NCBI GenBank assembly: GCA_028289345.1
Contig: JANQQL010000042.1
Coordinates: 186,001 to 250,000 of the forward strand
Direction of reading: 5' to 3'
DNA from: Planctomycetota bacterium
Lineage (GTDB): Bacteria > Planctomycetota > B15-G4 > SIAN01
DNA: 64,000 nt
A program made the position numbers and the translations under genes. The notes beneath the pieces are model-generated. The model was not told where the DNA came from and did no database searches. It was given only the letters and a program-made list of their open reading frames with translations. Below are positions 8,539 to 16,261 of the stretch, one piece after another. How positions within the stretch are numbered: the stretch's first letter is position 1; every line of letters starts with the position of its first letter.

Positions 8539-8808
8539 ATGAATAAAGCGGAACTGAGAGAGGCGGTGCAAAAGTCTCTCGATTGTTCGGGGACGGCGGC
8601 AGAGAAGGCGGTGAACACGGTTTTCGAAGCAGTGCAGGAGGGGCTGCAGCGCGATGGCACCGTGCAGATCATGGGCTTCGGCACGTTTCTCGTGAAAGAC
8701 CGGGCGGCGCGAACCGGGAGGAATCCTACGACCGGCGAGCCGATTCAAATTCCCGCATCGAAGACCGTGCAGTTCCGTCCAGGGAAGGGGCTCAAGGAAG
8801 GACTCTGA
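8539..8808 (+). CDS. HU-family DNA-binding protein
   Basis: 89 residues, the standard HU/IHF length. The N-terminal helical dimer domain (MNKAELREAVQKSL) is followed by MGFGTFLVKDRAARTGRNPTTGEPI, the conserved beta-arm base with the Arg-x-Gly-x-Asn-Pro tip that intercalates into DNA, and the closing KTVQFRPGKGLKE. Binds and bends DNA, compacting the nucleoid. ATG preceded by GAGAGGCG. Convergent with ruvC. Confidence 0.95.
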   Translation: MNKAELREAVQKSLDCSGTAAEKAVNTVFEAVQEGLQRDGTVQIMGFGTFLVKDRAARTGRNPTTGEPIQIPASKTVQFRPGKGLKEGL

Positions 8809-8852
8809 GCCTCCACCACTCCTCGTTGCCGGGAATTCGGCCCCGTCCACTG

Positions 8853-8876
8853 ACCGCGGAAATCGTCGCGGTTTCT
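8853..8876 (+). terminator. Weak hairpin after HU
   Basis: ACCGCG (8853-8858) and CGCGGT (8867-8872) form a 6-bp stem with an 8-base loop, followed by TTCTC, in the 67-bp gap between the convergent HU and ruvC genes. Short and only moderately U-rich, so tentative. Confidence 0.3.
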
Positions 8877-9421
8877 CAGGAAAGGCTCGAGCCAGAACCT
8901 CGAGAGCGCGAATTCCCGGCCGCGAGGATCCCCGACAGCCGCTGTCGGTGGGCATGGCAAAGTGCCACCGCCAAGGCGTCGGTCGCGTCCGAGATTTGGT
9001 TGGGAGGCACTCCTTCGGCCATTGCCCCGACCATCCGTGCCACCGCTTCTTTGGTGGCATTGCCCCGTCCCGTCACCGCTTTCTTGATCATCGCCGGGCT
9101 GTAGTCGACGACGGGAAGTTGAAACTGCCCGGCGAGCCCGATGACCATGCCGCGGGCTTCTCCGAGGCGCAGCATCGCCTGGGCGTTCTTCCCGTGGAAT
9201 GAAGTTTCCAGAACCACGCACTCCGCAGCGTTCTTCGCGAGCACCTCTCGGAGCTGGGACTGGAGTTTGGCCAGCCGTTCGGCGACCGCCAATCCGGCAG
9301 AGGCTCGACAGACACCCACGGCCCGAACCACGGGACGCGCGCGTCCACACTCGAGCACGCCGTAGCCCAGGCGAATCGTTCCCGGGTCGATGCCTATGAT
9401 GGAGGCTCCCATCCTTGCCAT
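8876..9421 (-). CDS. ruvC: Crossover junction endodeoxyribonuclease RuvC
   Basis: 181 residues, family length. The RNase H-like fold is clear: GIDPGTIRLGYG with the first catalytic Asp (residue 12), CVVLETSF with the catalytic Glu, and a C-terminal SDATDALAVALCHAH supplying the last two Asp. Resolves Holliday junctions as a dimer together with RuvAB, which are not in the window. ATG 9419-9421 is chosen because GAGG lies 5 bases before it; the frame runs on upstream only as antisense of ispDF. Divergent from ispDF with 24 bp between the starts, so the regulatory regions must overlap. Confidence 0.94.
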   Translation of the reverse strand: MARMGASIIGIDPGTIRLGYGVLECGRARPVVRAVGVCRASAGLAVAERLAKLQSQLREVLAKNAAECVVLETSFHGKNAQAMLRLGEARGMVIGLAGQFQLPVVDYSPAMIKKAVTGRGNATKEAVARMVGAMAEGVPPNQISDATDALAVALCHAHRQRLSGILAAGNSRSRGSGSSLS

Positions 9422-9445
9422 TGTAACCTCACTCCAGGAGTCACC

Positions 9446-10645
9446 ATGGGCGAGTGCTTTTCCGACGACGTCGCCATCGTGGTTCTGGCTGCGGGTGCTT
9501 CGAGTCGTATGGGAGGGACCGAGTCCAAGGTGTTTCGTGCCTGGGACGGTGAATCCGTTCTCGGACGGTCCCTGCGAGTCGCCAGCGAGTGCCGGGGAAT
9601 CGGTCGCTTGGTGGTGGTCTGCCGGGAAACCGATCGGGCCACCATCGAGGCGCAAGTGAGTGAGCTCGAACTCCACGGGACCCGCCGCCACGTGATTCTG
9701 GGAGGACAACGTCGCCAAGACTCGGTGCAGAATGCTCTCGAGTTTCTCCATGACAGCGGAGAGGTTTCCTGGGTGCTCATTCACGATGCGGCGCGACCGT
9801 TCGCCAGCGTGGATCTCTATTCTCGAATCGCCCAAGCGACGCGGGAGTCGGGGGCGGCGGTCCCCGGCATTCCGGTGTCAGACACGCTGCGTCGTCGCCA
9901 CGACACCGACGGCTGGGAGATTGTCGATCGCGAGGAACTCTATGCCATCCAAACTCCCCAGGGCTTTTCTCTGTCCCTGCTCCGCTCGGCCCATGCAGCT
10001 CACGGCACCGAGGAAGTGACTGACGACGGCATGCTGATGGAAAAAGCCGGGCATCGGTTGACCATGGTTGCTGGCGAGCCTCGCAACTTGAAGATCACTC
10101 GCCCCGAAGACCTGCCGCTTCTGGAGGCGATTTCTCGGACTTCGGAGAGCCGATCCATGACCTACCGCGTGGGATTTGGGACAGACTCCCATCGCCTCGA
10201 GCCGGGGGGGCCGTTGCGACTGGGGGGAGTGGACGTTCCGTCGGAACATCAGTCGGTGGGGCACAGTGATGCGGACGCGTTGTTGCACGCGGTGATCGAT
10301 GGCCTGCTCGGAGCGCTGGCTTTGGGCGACATCGGCCAGCACTTTTCCGATCGGGACCCGGCCCACCGAGGACGGGACAGTGCGACGATGTTGGCCGAGG
10401 TCTTGGACAAGGTCGACGCCTCGGGATACCGCCCGGCCCAGCTGGATTCGGTCATCCACCTGGAGAAGACCAAGGTGGCTCCGGTTCGGGAGTTGATTCG
10501 TGGGCGCTTGGCGGAGCTGCTAGGACTGGACGAGACGCGGGTCTCGGTGAAGGCCAAGACCGCCGAAGGGCTCGGCGACATCGGGGCCGGGCGCGCCATT
10601 TCCTGCGAAGCCATGGTCGTCGTGGACCGGAAGAAACACTTCTGA
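9446..10645 (+). CDS. ispDF: Bifunctional IspD/IspF (MEP isoprenoid pathway)
   Basis: 399 residues, a fusion of two non-consecutive MEP-pathway enzymes. Residues ~8-230 are IspD (MEP cytidylyltransferase): VVLAAGASSRMG nucleotide loop, HDAARPF and ITRPEDL. Residues ~238-399 are IspF (MECDP synthase): GFGTDSHRL metal-binding Asp/His, GHSDADALLHA, and KAKTAEGLGDIG. IspD makes CDP-ME and IspF forms the cyclic diphosphate, with IspE (elsewhere) acting in between. AGGAG precedes the ATG by 5 bases. The fusion is best known from Alpha- and Epsilonproteobacteria, so it is informative here. Divergent from ruvC. Confidence 0.94.
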   Translation: MGECFSDDVAIVVLAAGASSRMGGTESKVFRAWDGESVLGRSLRVASECRGIGRLVVVCRETDRATIEAQVSELELHGTRRHVILGGQRRQDSVQNALEFLHDSGEVSWVLIHDAARPFASVDLYSRIAQATRESGAAVPGIPVSDTLRRRHDTDGWEIVDREELYAIQTPQGFSLSLLRSAHAAHGTEEVTDDGMLMEKAGHRLTMVAGEPRNLKITRPEDLPLLEAISRTSESRSMTYRVGFGTDSHRLEPGGPLRLGGVDVPSEHQSVGHSDADALLHAVIDGLLGALALGDIGQHFSDRDPAHRGRDSATMLAEVLDKVDASGYRPAQLDSVIHLEKTKVAPVRELIRGRLAELLGLDETRVSVKAKTAEGLGDIGAGRAISCEAMVVVDRKKHF

Positions 10646-10759
10646 GGCCCGGAGGCCGCGGATAACTTCCCTTCCGAGGGAGGGCTTGCCCGAACAGGCC
10701 CGAGGCGAGGGCCTTGCCACAAGGCTCTCTGGGGGAATTCCGGTCGCAGGGAGACAGTT

Positions 10760-11689
10760 GTGCGAACGCGAAGAGGGAAGAATCTCGGAGTGGCGCTCGC
10801 GTTGCTGTTGTCAGCCGTCGCGACCCCTTCCTGCTCGGTGCGCCAGTTTGCCATCGACGGTCTGGCCAATGCCCTGGCGGAACAGGGGGATGTCTTCGCC
10901 TCGGACAACGATCCCGAGCTCGTGCGAGACGCTCTGCCCTTCGCCCTCAAGACTTTGGAAGCGTTGATCGCCGCCTCTCCCGAGCATTCTGGGCTGCGCC
11001 TCGCCGCCTGTCAGGGATTCGCGCAGTACAGCGGCGGCTTCGTTCAACCCCAGGCCGAGCGCGCCGAGTGGGAGGACTACGACGAGTTCGTTCGGCTTTC
11101 CGAGCGCGCACTTCGCCTTTTCTTGCGGGCTCGGGATTGGGGGCTGTCCGGACTGGAACTCGAGTATCCCGGGATCGGCGATCAGCTCCGCGTGGCGCCC
11201 GGCGAGGCGGCCTCGCGGGTCGAGTGGGAGTGGGTCGATCTGCTTTATTGGACCGCTGCGGCTTGGGGAGCCGCAATCTCCTTGGGGGTCGATCAGCCAG
11301 AGCTGGTGGCCGACATCGACGCGGCGCGGGAGATGCTCGGCCGGGTGCTCGAATTGGACGAGTCCTACGGGAACGGAGCCATTCACGAGACCTTGATCTC
11401 GGTGGAGTGTTTGCCGGCGATCATGGGCGGAGACCCGCAGAAAGCGCGGTGGCATTTCGAGCGGGCCGTCGAACTCAGCGAAGGAAAAAGCGCCTCGCCC
11501 TATGTGGCCATGGCGGCCAGTTCCTGTGTTTCCACCGATCCCGAGGAGTTCGTGCGGTTGCTCGAGATAGCGCTTCGAGTGGATCCGGAGGAGACCCCGC
11601 ATTTGCGATTGGGGAACATTCTTGCTCAGCGCCGAGCCACCTACTTGTTGGAAACGAAGAGCGACCGTTTCCTGGAACCCATGGAATAA
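10760..11689 (+). CDS. TRAP-associated TPR lipoprotein (TatT-like T component)
   Basis: 309 residues starting at GTG 10760 after GGGAGA. A signal peptide ends in LLSAVATPSC, consistent with a lipoprotein whose mature N-terminus is Cys ~25. The rest is alpha-helical with TPR-like periodicity (ALKTLEALIAASPEHSGLRLAACQGFAQYS; KARWHFERAVELSEGKS). This matches the TRAP transporter T-component family, periplasmic trimers that bind the P component and are thought to help deliver apolar ligands. dctP follows after 6 bp and dctQM after that, which is the typical TatT-TatP-QM arrangement and supports the call. Confidence 0.82.
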   Translation: MRTRRGKNLGVALALLLSAVATPSCSVRQFAIDGLANALAEQGDVFASDNDPELVRDALPFALKTLEALIAASPEHSGLRLAACQGFAQYSGGFVQPQAERAEWEDYDEFVRLSERALRLFLRARDWGLSGLELEYPGIGDQLRVAPGEAASRVEWEWVDLLYWTAAAWGAAISLGVDQPELVADIDAAREMLGRVLELDESYGNGAIHETLISVECLPAIMGGDPQKARWHFERAVELSEGKSASPYVAMAASSCVSTDPEEFVRLLEIALRVDPEETPHLRLGNILAQRRATYLLETKSDRFLEPME

Positions 11690-11695
11690 GCACCG

Positions 11696-12745
11696 ATGAA
11701 TCTTTCTGTCCTGCGTTGGATCTTGCCTGTGTGCCTGGCGGCGACCTCGGAAGCCTCCGCCACCGTGTTCCCGGAACCTGCGCTCGCCAAGGCGACCATC
11801 AAGCTGGCAACGTTGGTGCCCGACGGGTCGGTGTGGGACAAAGCGTTCCGCAAGATGGGGAGCGAGTGGAAGCAAGAGACCGACGGGAGGGTCCAACTGC
11901 GGATCTATCCCGGTGGCGCGGCGGGGGATGAGCCCGACATCATTCGCAAAATGCGCATTGGTCAGTTGCACGGCGCTTCGTTGACGGTGTCCGGGTTGGC
12001 CACCATCGATGACGCGTTTCGAATTTTCGAGATTCCCCTCTACTTCGCTTCCCACGAGGAAGCCAACTATGTACTCGAGAAGCTCACCCCGATCTTTGCC
12101 AAGCGCTTGGAAGAAAAGGGCTTCGTGTTGCTCCACTGGGGGCACGTGGGGTGGATCCATTTGTTCTCCACCAAGCCGGTTCGCCAGCCGGATGACCTCA
12201 GGGCCCTCAAGCAGTTCGTGTGGGGAGGAGACGCAGACGCCGGTCATTGGTGGAAGGCCAATGGATTCCAGCCGGTGCCGCTTTCGGTCACCGACATTCC
12301 CATGGGAATCGAGACCGGGTTGATCCAAGCGTTCCCGGCGCCGCCATTGTCGGCTCTCGGCTATCAGTGGTTCCGTTCGGCTCCCTACATGATGGAGCTG
12401 GGAGCCGCGCCTTTCGTGGGAGCCACGCTGCTGACGAAAAAGGCCTGGAGCAAGATTTCTCCAGAAGACCAGGCGTTGCTCCTCGCCGTGGGCCAGCGCA
12501 CCGAAGCGGCGCTCTCGACCGATGTTCCCGAGCATGAGCGACAAGCCATCGCCGAGATGGAAAAGCGGGGTCTGAAGGTCATCGCCCAAGATGACGAAGC
12601 CGCTTGGCAAGAACTCGCGGAACGCTTTGCCAAGCAAATCGGACCGGCAGAGATCCCTGCGGAGATCTTTGGTCCGGTCGAAAAACATCGTCGTGAGTTC
12701 CGCCAGGCGAACTCGATCGAAGACCGACCCGGGGGATCCCCCTGA
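11696..12745 (+). CDS. TRAP transporter substrate-binding protein (DctP family)
   Basis: 349 residues with a weakly hydrophobic signal peptide (MNLSVLRWILPVCLAATSEASA). Family features: KLATLVPDGSVWDK near the mature N-terminus, the strand VQLRIYPGGAAGDE, MRIGQLHGASLTVSGLA, and a C-terminal helix region ending in Pro/Asp-rich sequence. DctP proteins capture organic acids or related ligands in the periplasm and pass them to the QM membrane unit. Next to a TatT-like gene it is expected to work as a P/T complex. The ligand-carboxylate Arg usual in sialic acid and C4-dicarboxylate binders was not identified by eye, so the ligand is open. Confidence 0.9.
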   Translation: MNLSVLRWILPVCLAATSEASATVFPEPALAKATIKLATLVPDGSVWDKAFRKMGSEWKQETDGRVQLRIYPGGAAGDEPDIIRKMRIGQLHGASLTVSGLATIDDAFRIFEIPLYFASHEEANYVLEKLTPIFAKRLEEKGFVLLHWGHVGWIHLFSTKPVRQPDDLRALKQFVWGGDADAGHWWKANGFQPVPLSVTDIPMGIETGLIQAFPAPPLSALGYQWFRSAPYMMELGAAPFVGATLLTKKAWSKISPEDQALLLAVGQRTEAALSTDVPEHERQAIAEMEKRGLKVIAQDDEAAWQELAERFAKQIGPAEIPAEIFGPVEKHRREFRQANSIEDRPGGSP

Positions 12746-12762
12746 GAACTCTTCTCTCGAGG

Positions 12763-14580
12763 TTGGAAGACGGTGTTGCTGGGATCGTTCTCGCGGCGGT
12801 CGTGGTTCTTCCCCTTGGCGAACTCGGGGCTCGAGTCGTGGGAGGAACGTTGGTCCCCGGTTCGGGGCCGATTGTCCAGCACCTGACTCTGTGGGTGGCC
12901 TTTCTCGGTGCCGCCCTCGCCGCGCGCGAAGGCAAGTTGCTGTCCCTGGCCACCGGGCAGCTCCTGCGCAGCGGTCGGTTCCGCGGGGTTCCCGGGGTGT
13001 CACGGACTCTCGACATCGTGGCGGGTTTCGTGGGAGCTTGTGTTTCCACGATCCTGGCACGGGCGTCGTACGACCTGGCGCTCTTGGAGAAGGAGTTCGG
13101 CACGACCTTCGGACCGGATCTTCCGGTCTGGATTGCGCAAGCGGTCATGCCGGTCGCGTTCGTGTTCATCGCTCTGCGGCTGGCGTGGAGGTCGGGACAT
13201 TCCGAGGAAGAGAACGCTAGCGGCGGGCGCTGGTTAGCACGCGGGCTGACCTTGTTGGGCATTGTCTTGGGCGCTTGGCTCGGCCAGCGTCCAGAACTTT
13301 TGGAGGAGCGCACCGTTTGGCCATGGGTCGGCGTGGTGTTGCTCGCCACCATCGGTGGAGGGCCGATCTTCGCCGCGATCGGCGGGAGCGCGTGCCTGTT
13401 GTTTTTGGCAGACGCCGTTCCCTTGGCGGCGGTGCCAGCGGAAAGCTACCGCATGGCGGTCTCTCCTCACCTGCCGGCCATTCCGTTGTTCACCCTGGCA
13501 GGGTTTCTGCTAGCAGAGGGCGATGTCTCCCAGCGCATGCTGCGATTGTTCCGCGGCTTCTTCGCCTGGGCGCCTGGGGGCACCGCCATCGTTTGCACGG
13601 TGCTGTGTGCCGTGGTGACGGTTCTCACCGGCGGGTCGGGGGTCACCATCTTGGTGCTTGGCGGCATCCTCCTGCCGGCCTTGCGCTCCGATGGTTACGG
13701 ACAGCGCTTTTCCCTCGGGTTGCTTACCGCTTCGGGGTCTCTCGGACTGCTCTTGCCGCCCGCTCTCCCGCTCATCTTGTTCGGGATCGTGGCCCAAGTT
13801 CCCATCGATCACCTGTTCGTGGGAGGCATCCTGCCGGGTTTGTTGCTGATTGGCTTGATGGCTTTTTGGGGTATGCGAGAAGCAAAACGCAACGAAGTTC
13901 CCCGCACTCCGTTCTCGACTCGAGAAGCATTCGATTCGATTCGCCAGGCCAAGTGGGAGCTGCTCCTGCCGGTGGTTTTGTTGGCATCGGTCTTCGGCGG
14001 CTTCGCCACCTTGGTCGAAGCCGCGGCCCTGACTGCCTGCACCGCGTTTTTTCTGCAGGTGGTGATTCGTCGCAACATCTCCCTCCGCAAAGACCTCTTG
14101 CGGATCCTGCGGGAGTGCTTGGCGTTGCTCGGGGGAGTGCTGCTGATCCTTGCAGTGTCCATGGGCTTGACCAACTACTTGGTGGACGCCGAGATTCCCG
14201 CCCAGTTGGTGGAGTTCGTGCGCAGCCACATCGAGTCGAAGCTGGTGTTTCTGCTGGCCTTGAACGTTTTCCTGCTGGTGGTGGGGTGCTTGATGGACAT
14301 CTTCTCCGCCACGGTGGTCGTGGTCCCTTTGATTGCGCCGCTGGGTGCCGCTTACGGTATCGATCCGGTTCACCTAGGGATCATCTTCGTCGCAAATCTG
14401 GAACTGGGTTATCTGACCCCGCCGGTTGGCTTGAACTTGTTTCTTGCGTCGTATCGATTCCAGCGCCCGCTGTTGGAAATCTATCGCGCGGCCTTGCCGA
14501 TGCTCCTGATCTTGGGGTTCGGAGTGCTGGTGATTACCTACCTGCCGTTCCTGACGACAGGGTTGCTGAAGTTTTTCTGA
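12763..14580 (+). CDS. TRAP transporter fused small/large permease (DctQM)
   Basis: About 605 residues, essentially all hydrophobic. Residues 1-~150 resemble DctQ (four helices, WVAFLGAALAAREGKLLSL); residues ~180-605 resemble DctM (GGPIFAAIGG, PLFTLAGFLLAEG, TASGSLGLLLPPALPLILFG, NLELGYLTPPVGLNLF). DctM is the ion-coupled transport subunit. TTG 12763 is the only standard start in frame, but GAGG abuts it without spacing and the coding pattern continues upstream; a CTG at 12742 overlapping the dctP stop, with GGGGGA 5 bases before, is an alternative. The fusion fixes Q:M stoichiometry at 1:1. Confidence 0.9.
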   Translation: MEDGVAGIVLAAVVVLPLGELGARVVGGTLVPGSGPIVQHLTLWVAFLGAALAAREGKLLSLATGQLLRSGRFRGVPGVSRTLDIVAGFVGACVSTILARASYDLALLEKEFGTTFGPDLPVWIAQAVMPVAFVFIALRLAWRSGHSEEENASGGRWLARGLTLLGIVLGAWLGQRPELLEERTVWPWVGVVLLATIGGGPIFAAIGGSACLLFLADAVPLAAVPAESYRMAVSPHLPAIPLFTLAGFLLAEGDVSQRMLRLFRGFFAWAPGGTAIVCTVLCAVVTVLTGGSGVTILVLGGILLPALRSDGYGQRFSLGLLTASGSLGLLLPPALPLILFGIVAQVPIDHLFVGGILPGLLLIGLMAFWGMREAKRNEVPRTPFSTREAFDSIRQAKWELLLPVVLLASVFGGFATLVEAAALTACTAFFLQVVIRRNISLRKDLLRILRECLALLGGVLLILAVSMGLTNYLVDAEIPAQLVEFVRSHIESKLVFLLALNVFLLVVGCLMDIFSATVVVVPLIAPLGAAYGIDPVHLGIIFVANLELGYLTPPVGLNLFLASYRFQRPLLEIYRAALPMLLILGFGVLVITYLPFLTTGLLKFF

Positions 14581-14794
14581 ACGAACTCGGTGGTCCGTGC
14601 CTGCCAGCGTGGAGCTCCCGGTCAATGGTTGCTTGAGTTCGCTGGCATCGTGGGTTGCAGTGGCGACGGAGGAGCGCGAGTCGGAACCGCCGTTCGTCCG
14701 CAGGAAGGTGGCGGGTTTCCATCCCCTGCCAATGGAGGACGCCCTGCTGTCGCATCGCTTGAATCCGCCGGCATCCGTTCGCGCGGCGTTTCGG

Positions 14795-16261
14795 TCAACC
14801 AGCGCCGGTCGCTCGAGCGAGGTTGTCCAGCCAGCGATCTTGCGGGGACTCGGCAGGAGTGGAGCGAAGGACATGGACGGCAATGCCGCGCTCTCTCAAT
14901 TCGTCCAGCAGTGGCGCGTCCCATTCGGGATGGGGTTCGAGAACGACCTGTTGCGCGTTGGTCCGCAAGAGCAAGGTCATCAGGTCGTAACCGACGTCGC
15001 GGCTGGAACGCGGAGCAAATGCCGCGATGTCTTCCAGGGAACGGTCATTCTGGTTTGCCCACTGTTCGAGCAAAGACAGGTGCCCCGGGGAGACCGCCGC
15101 CACCACCTGCTCGTTGCCGAGGTGCCGTGAGGCACGGCCCGCTTGGGCAAGAACGGCCATGGACGCCAGGCGTTCCATGCGTCGGGCAGCGCGGGTCTTG
15201 TCGAAACGCTCTTCGGCGGTCCGTCGAGCCTGCACACCAAACTGGCGCCACTGCTCTCGCGCCCCGTCCTGCACCAAAGCTTCGGCAATCGCCGCGGTCT
15301 CTTCCGCGACGAGCTGCCCCGTCTGACCGGGTTCGATCAGTTCGGGAATCGGCGGACGGTGGCTGCCAAGAACGCCCTTCCCCATGGCCATCCATTCGCG
15401 AACTGCCCGGCAAGAAACGTCGGACCCCGGCACCAAGAACAGCGCGGCGTCACAGGCTGCCAGGGCATCGACGTATGCCTCTCCTTCCTGGTAGCCCGGT
15501 CGCAATACCAGGGACTCCAGACCCGCTTTGCGCACGGGTTCGTGGAGCAACTCTTCTTCATGAGTGCCACGCCCCAGTACCACCAGCTTGGGAGCATTGG
15601 GCACGTTCTTCATCTGACTCCACGCCTCCACCAGAAGCTCGTAGCGACGATGGGGCTGCACGCGGGCAACGATGCCCCAAGCGAAGTCGTCGGGATCCAG
15701 GCCAAGGTTGAGGCGTCCGCGTTGGGCGCGAGCGTCGTCGCTCTGGAAGCGTTCGAGGTCGACGCCGGTTTCCACGACTGCCACGGACCCTGCGGGCCAG
15801 CCCAGGTCCTGTTCGATCTTCGCGGCGAGGGCGGGAGAGGGAGCGACCACCAGCTGGCATTCTACGAGCAGGCGCTTCCGGGAGCGCGACAGGGGTTGCC
15901 GGTCGTGAACGGTTCGGATCACTGCCGGAGTCGGGCGAATCCGGCGGCACACGTGCCGAGCCACCACATGGTCTGAATCCAAATGAACGTGGAGAACTTC
16001 TGGAGGATGCGGCTGCAAGTGAGTGAGGACTTCCGCCGTGGCCCGCGGCGTGCGCAACGGGTTGCGATGCTTGCGCAGGTGGCGAAGCACGGTGTGAGGA
16101 ACGCCGCGTTCGCGCGCGTGGCGCGCCACGATGTGTTCCAAGTCCGCATGCGGACAGTGGCCGAGCAAGACGTGAGAGTCAGATTGTTCTTCGGCAAGGT
16201 GCAGGACCGGTTCCGCGGGACCCGTCCATTTCCAGTTCCCGAACAAGTGAACGATTCGCAT
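14795..16261 (-). CDS. GT4-family glycosyltransferase with extra C-terminal domain
   Basis: 488 residues. The N-terminal Rossmann domain begins MRIVHLFGNWKWTGPAEPVLHLA. The C-terminal GT-B domain has VVLGRGTHEEELL, the acceptor/nucleotide region VDALAACDAALFLVPGSD and IPELIEPGQTG, matching group 1 glycosyltransferases. Residues ~390-488 (from NEQVVAAVSPGHLSLLEQW) form an additional alpha/beta module that I do not recognise. The ATG (16259-16261) shares one base with the stop of the upstream kinase gene (TGATG), so the two are translationally coupled. Likely adds a sugar to the lipid A/core or another envelope glycan that the kinase phosphorylates; the sugar is unknown. Confidence 0.85.
   Translation of the reverse strand: MRIVHLFGNWKWTGPAEPVLHLAEEQSDSHVLLGHCPHADLEHIVARHARERGVPHTVLRHLRKHRNPLRTPRATAEVLTHLQPHPPEVLHVHLDSDHVVARHVCRRIRPTPAVIRTVHDRQPLSRSRKRLLVECQLVVAPSPALAAKIEQDLGWPAGSVAVVETGVDLERFQSDDARAQRGRLNLGLDPDDFAWGIVARVQPHRRYELLVEAWSQMKNVPNAPKLVVLGRGTHEEELLHEPVRKAGLESLVLRPGYQEGEAYVDALAACDAALFLVPGSDVSCRAVREWMAMGKGVLGSHRPPIPELIEPGQTGQLVAEETAAIAEALVQDGAREQWRQFGVQARRTAEERFDKTRAARRMERLASMAVLAQAGRASRHLGNEQVVAAVSPGHLSLLEQWANQNDRSLEDIAAFAPRSSRDVGYDLMTLLLRTNAQQVVLEPHPEWDAPLLDELRERGIAVHVLRSTPAESPQDRWLDNLARATGAG

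Noticed and set aside
10811..13060. 749-residue minus-strand frame opposite the TRAP genes
   Set aside because: Codon pattern and Arg/Pro/His-rich composition are those of an antisense shadow; the plus-strand genes have clear families.
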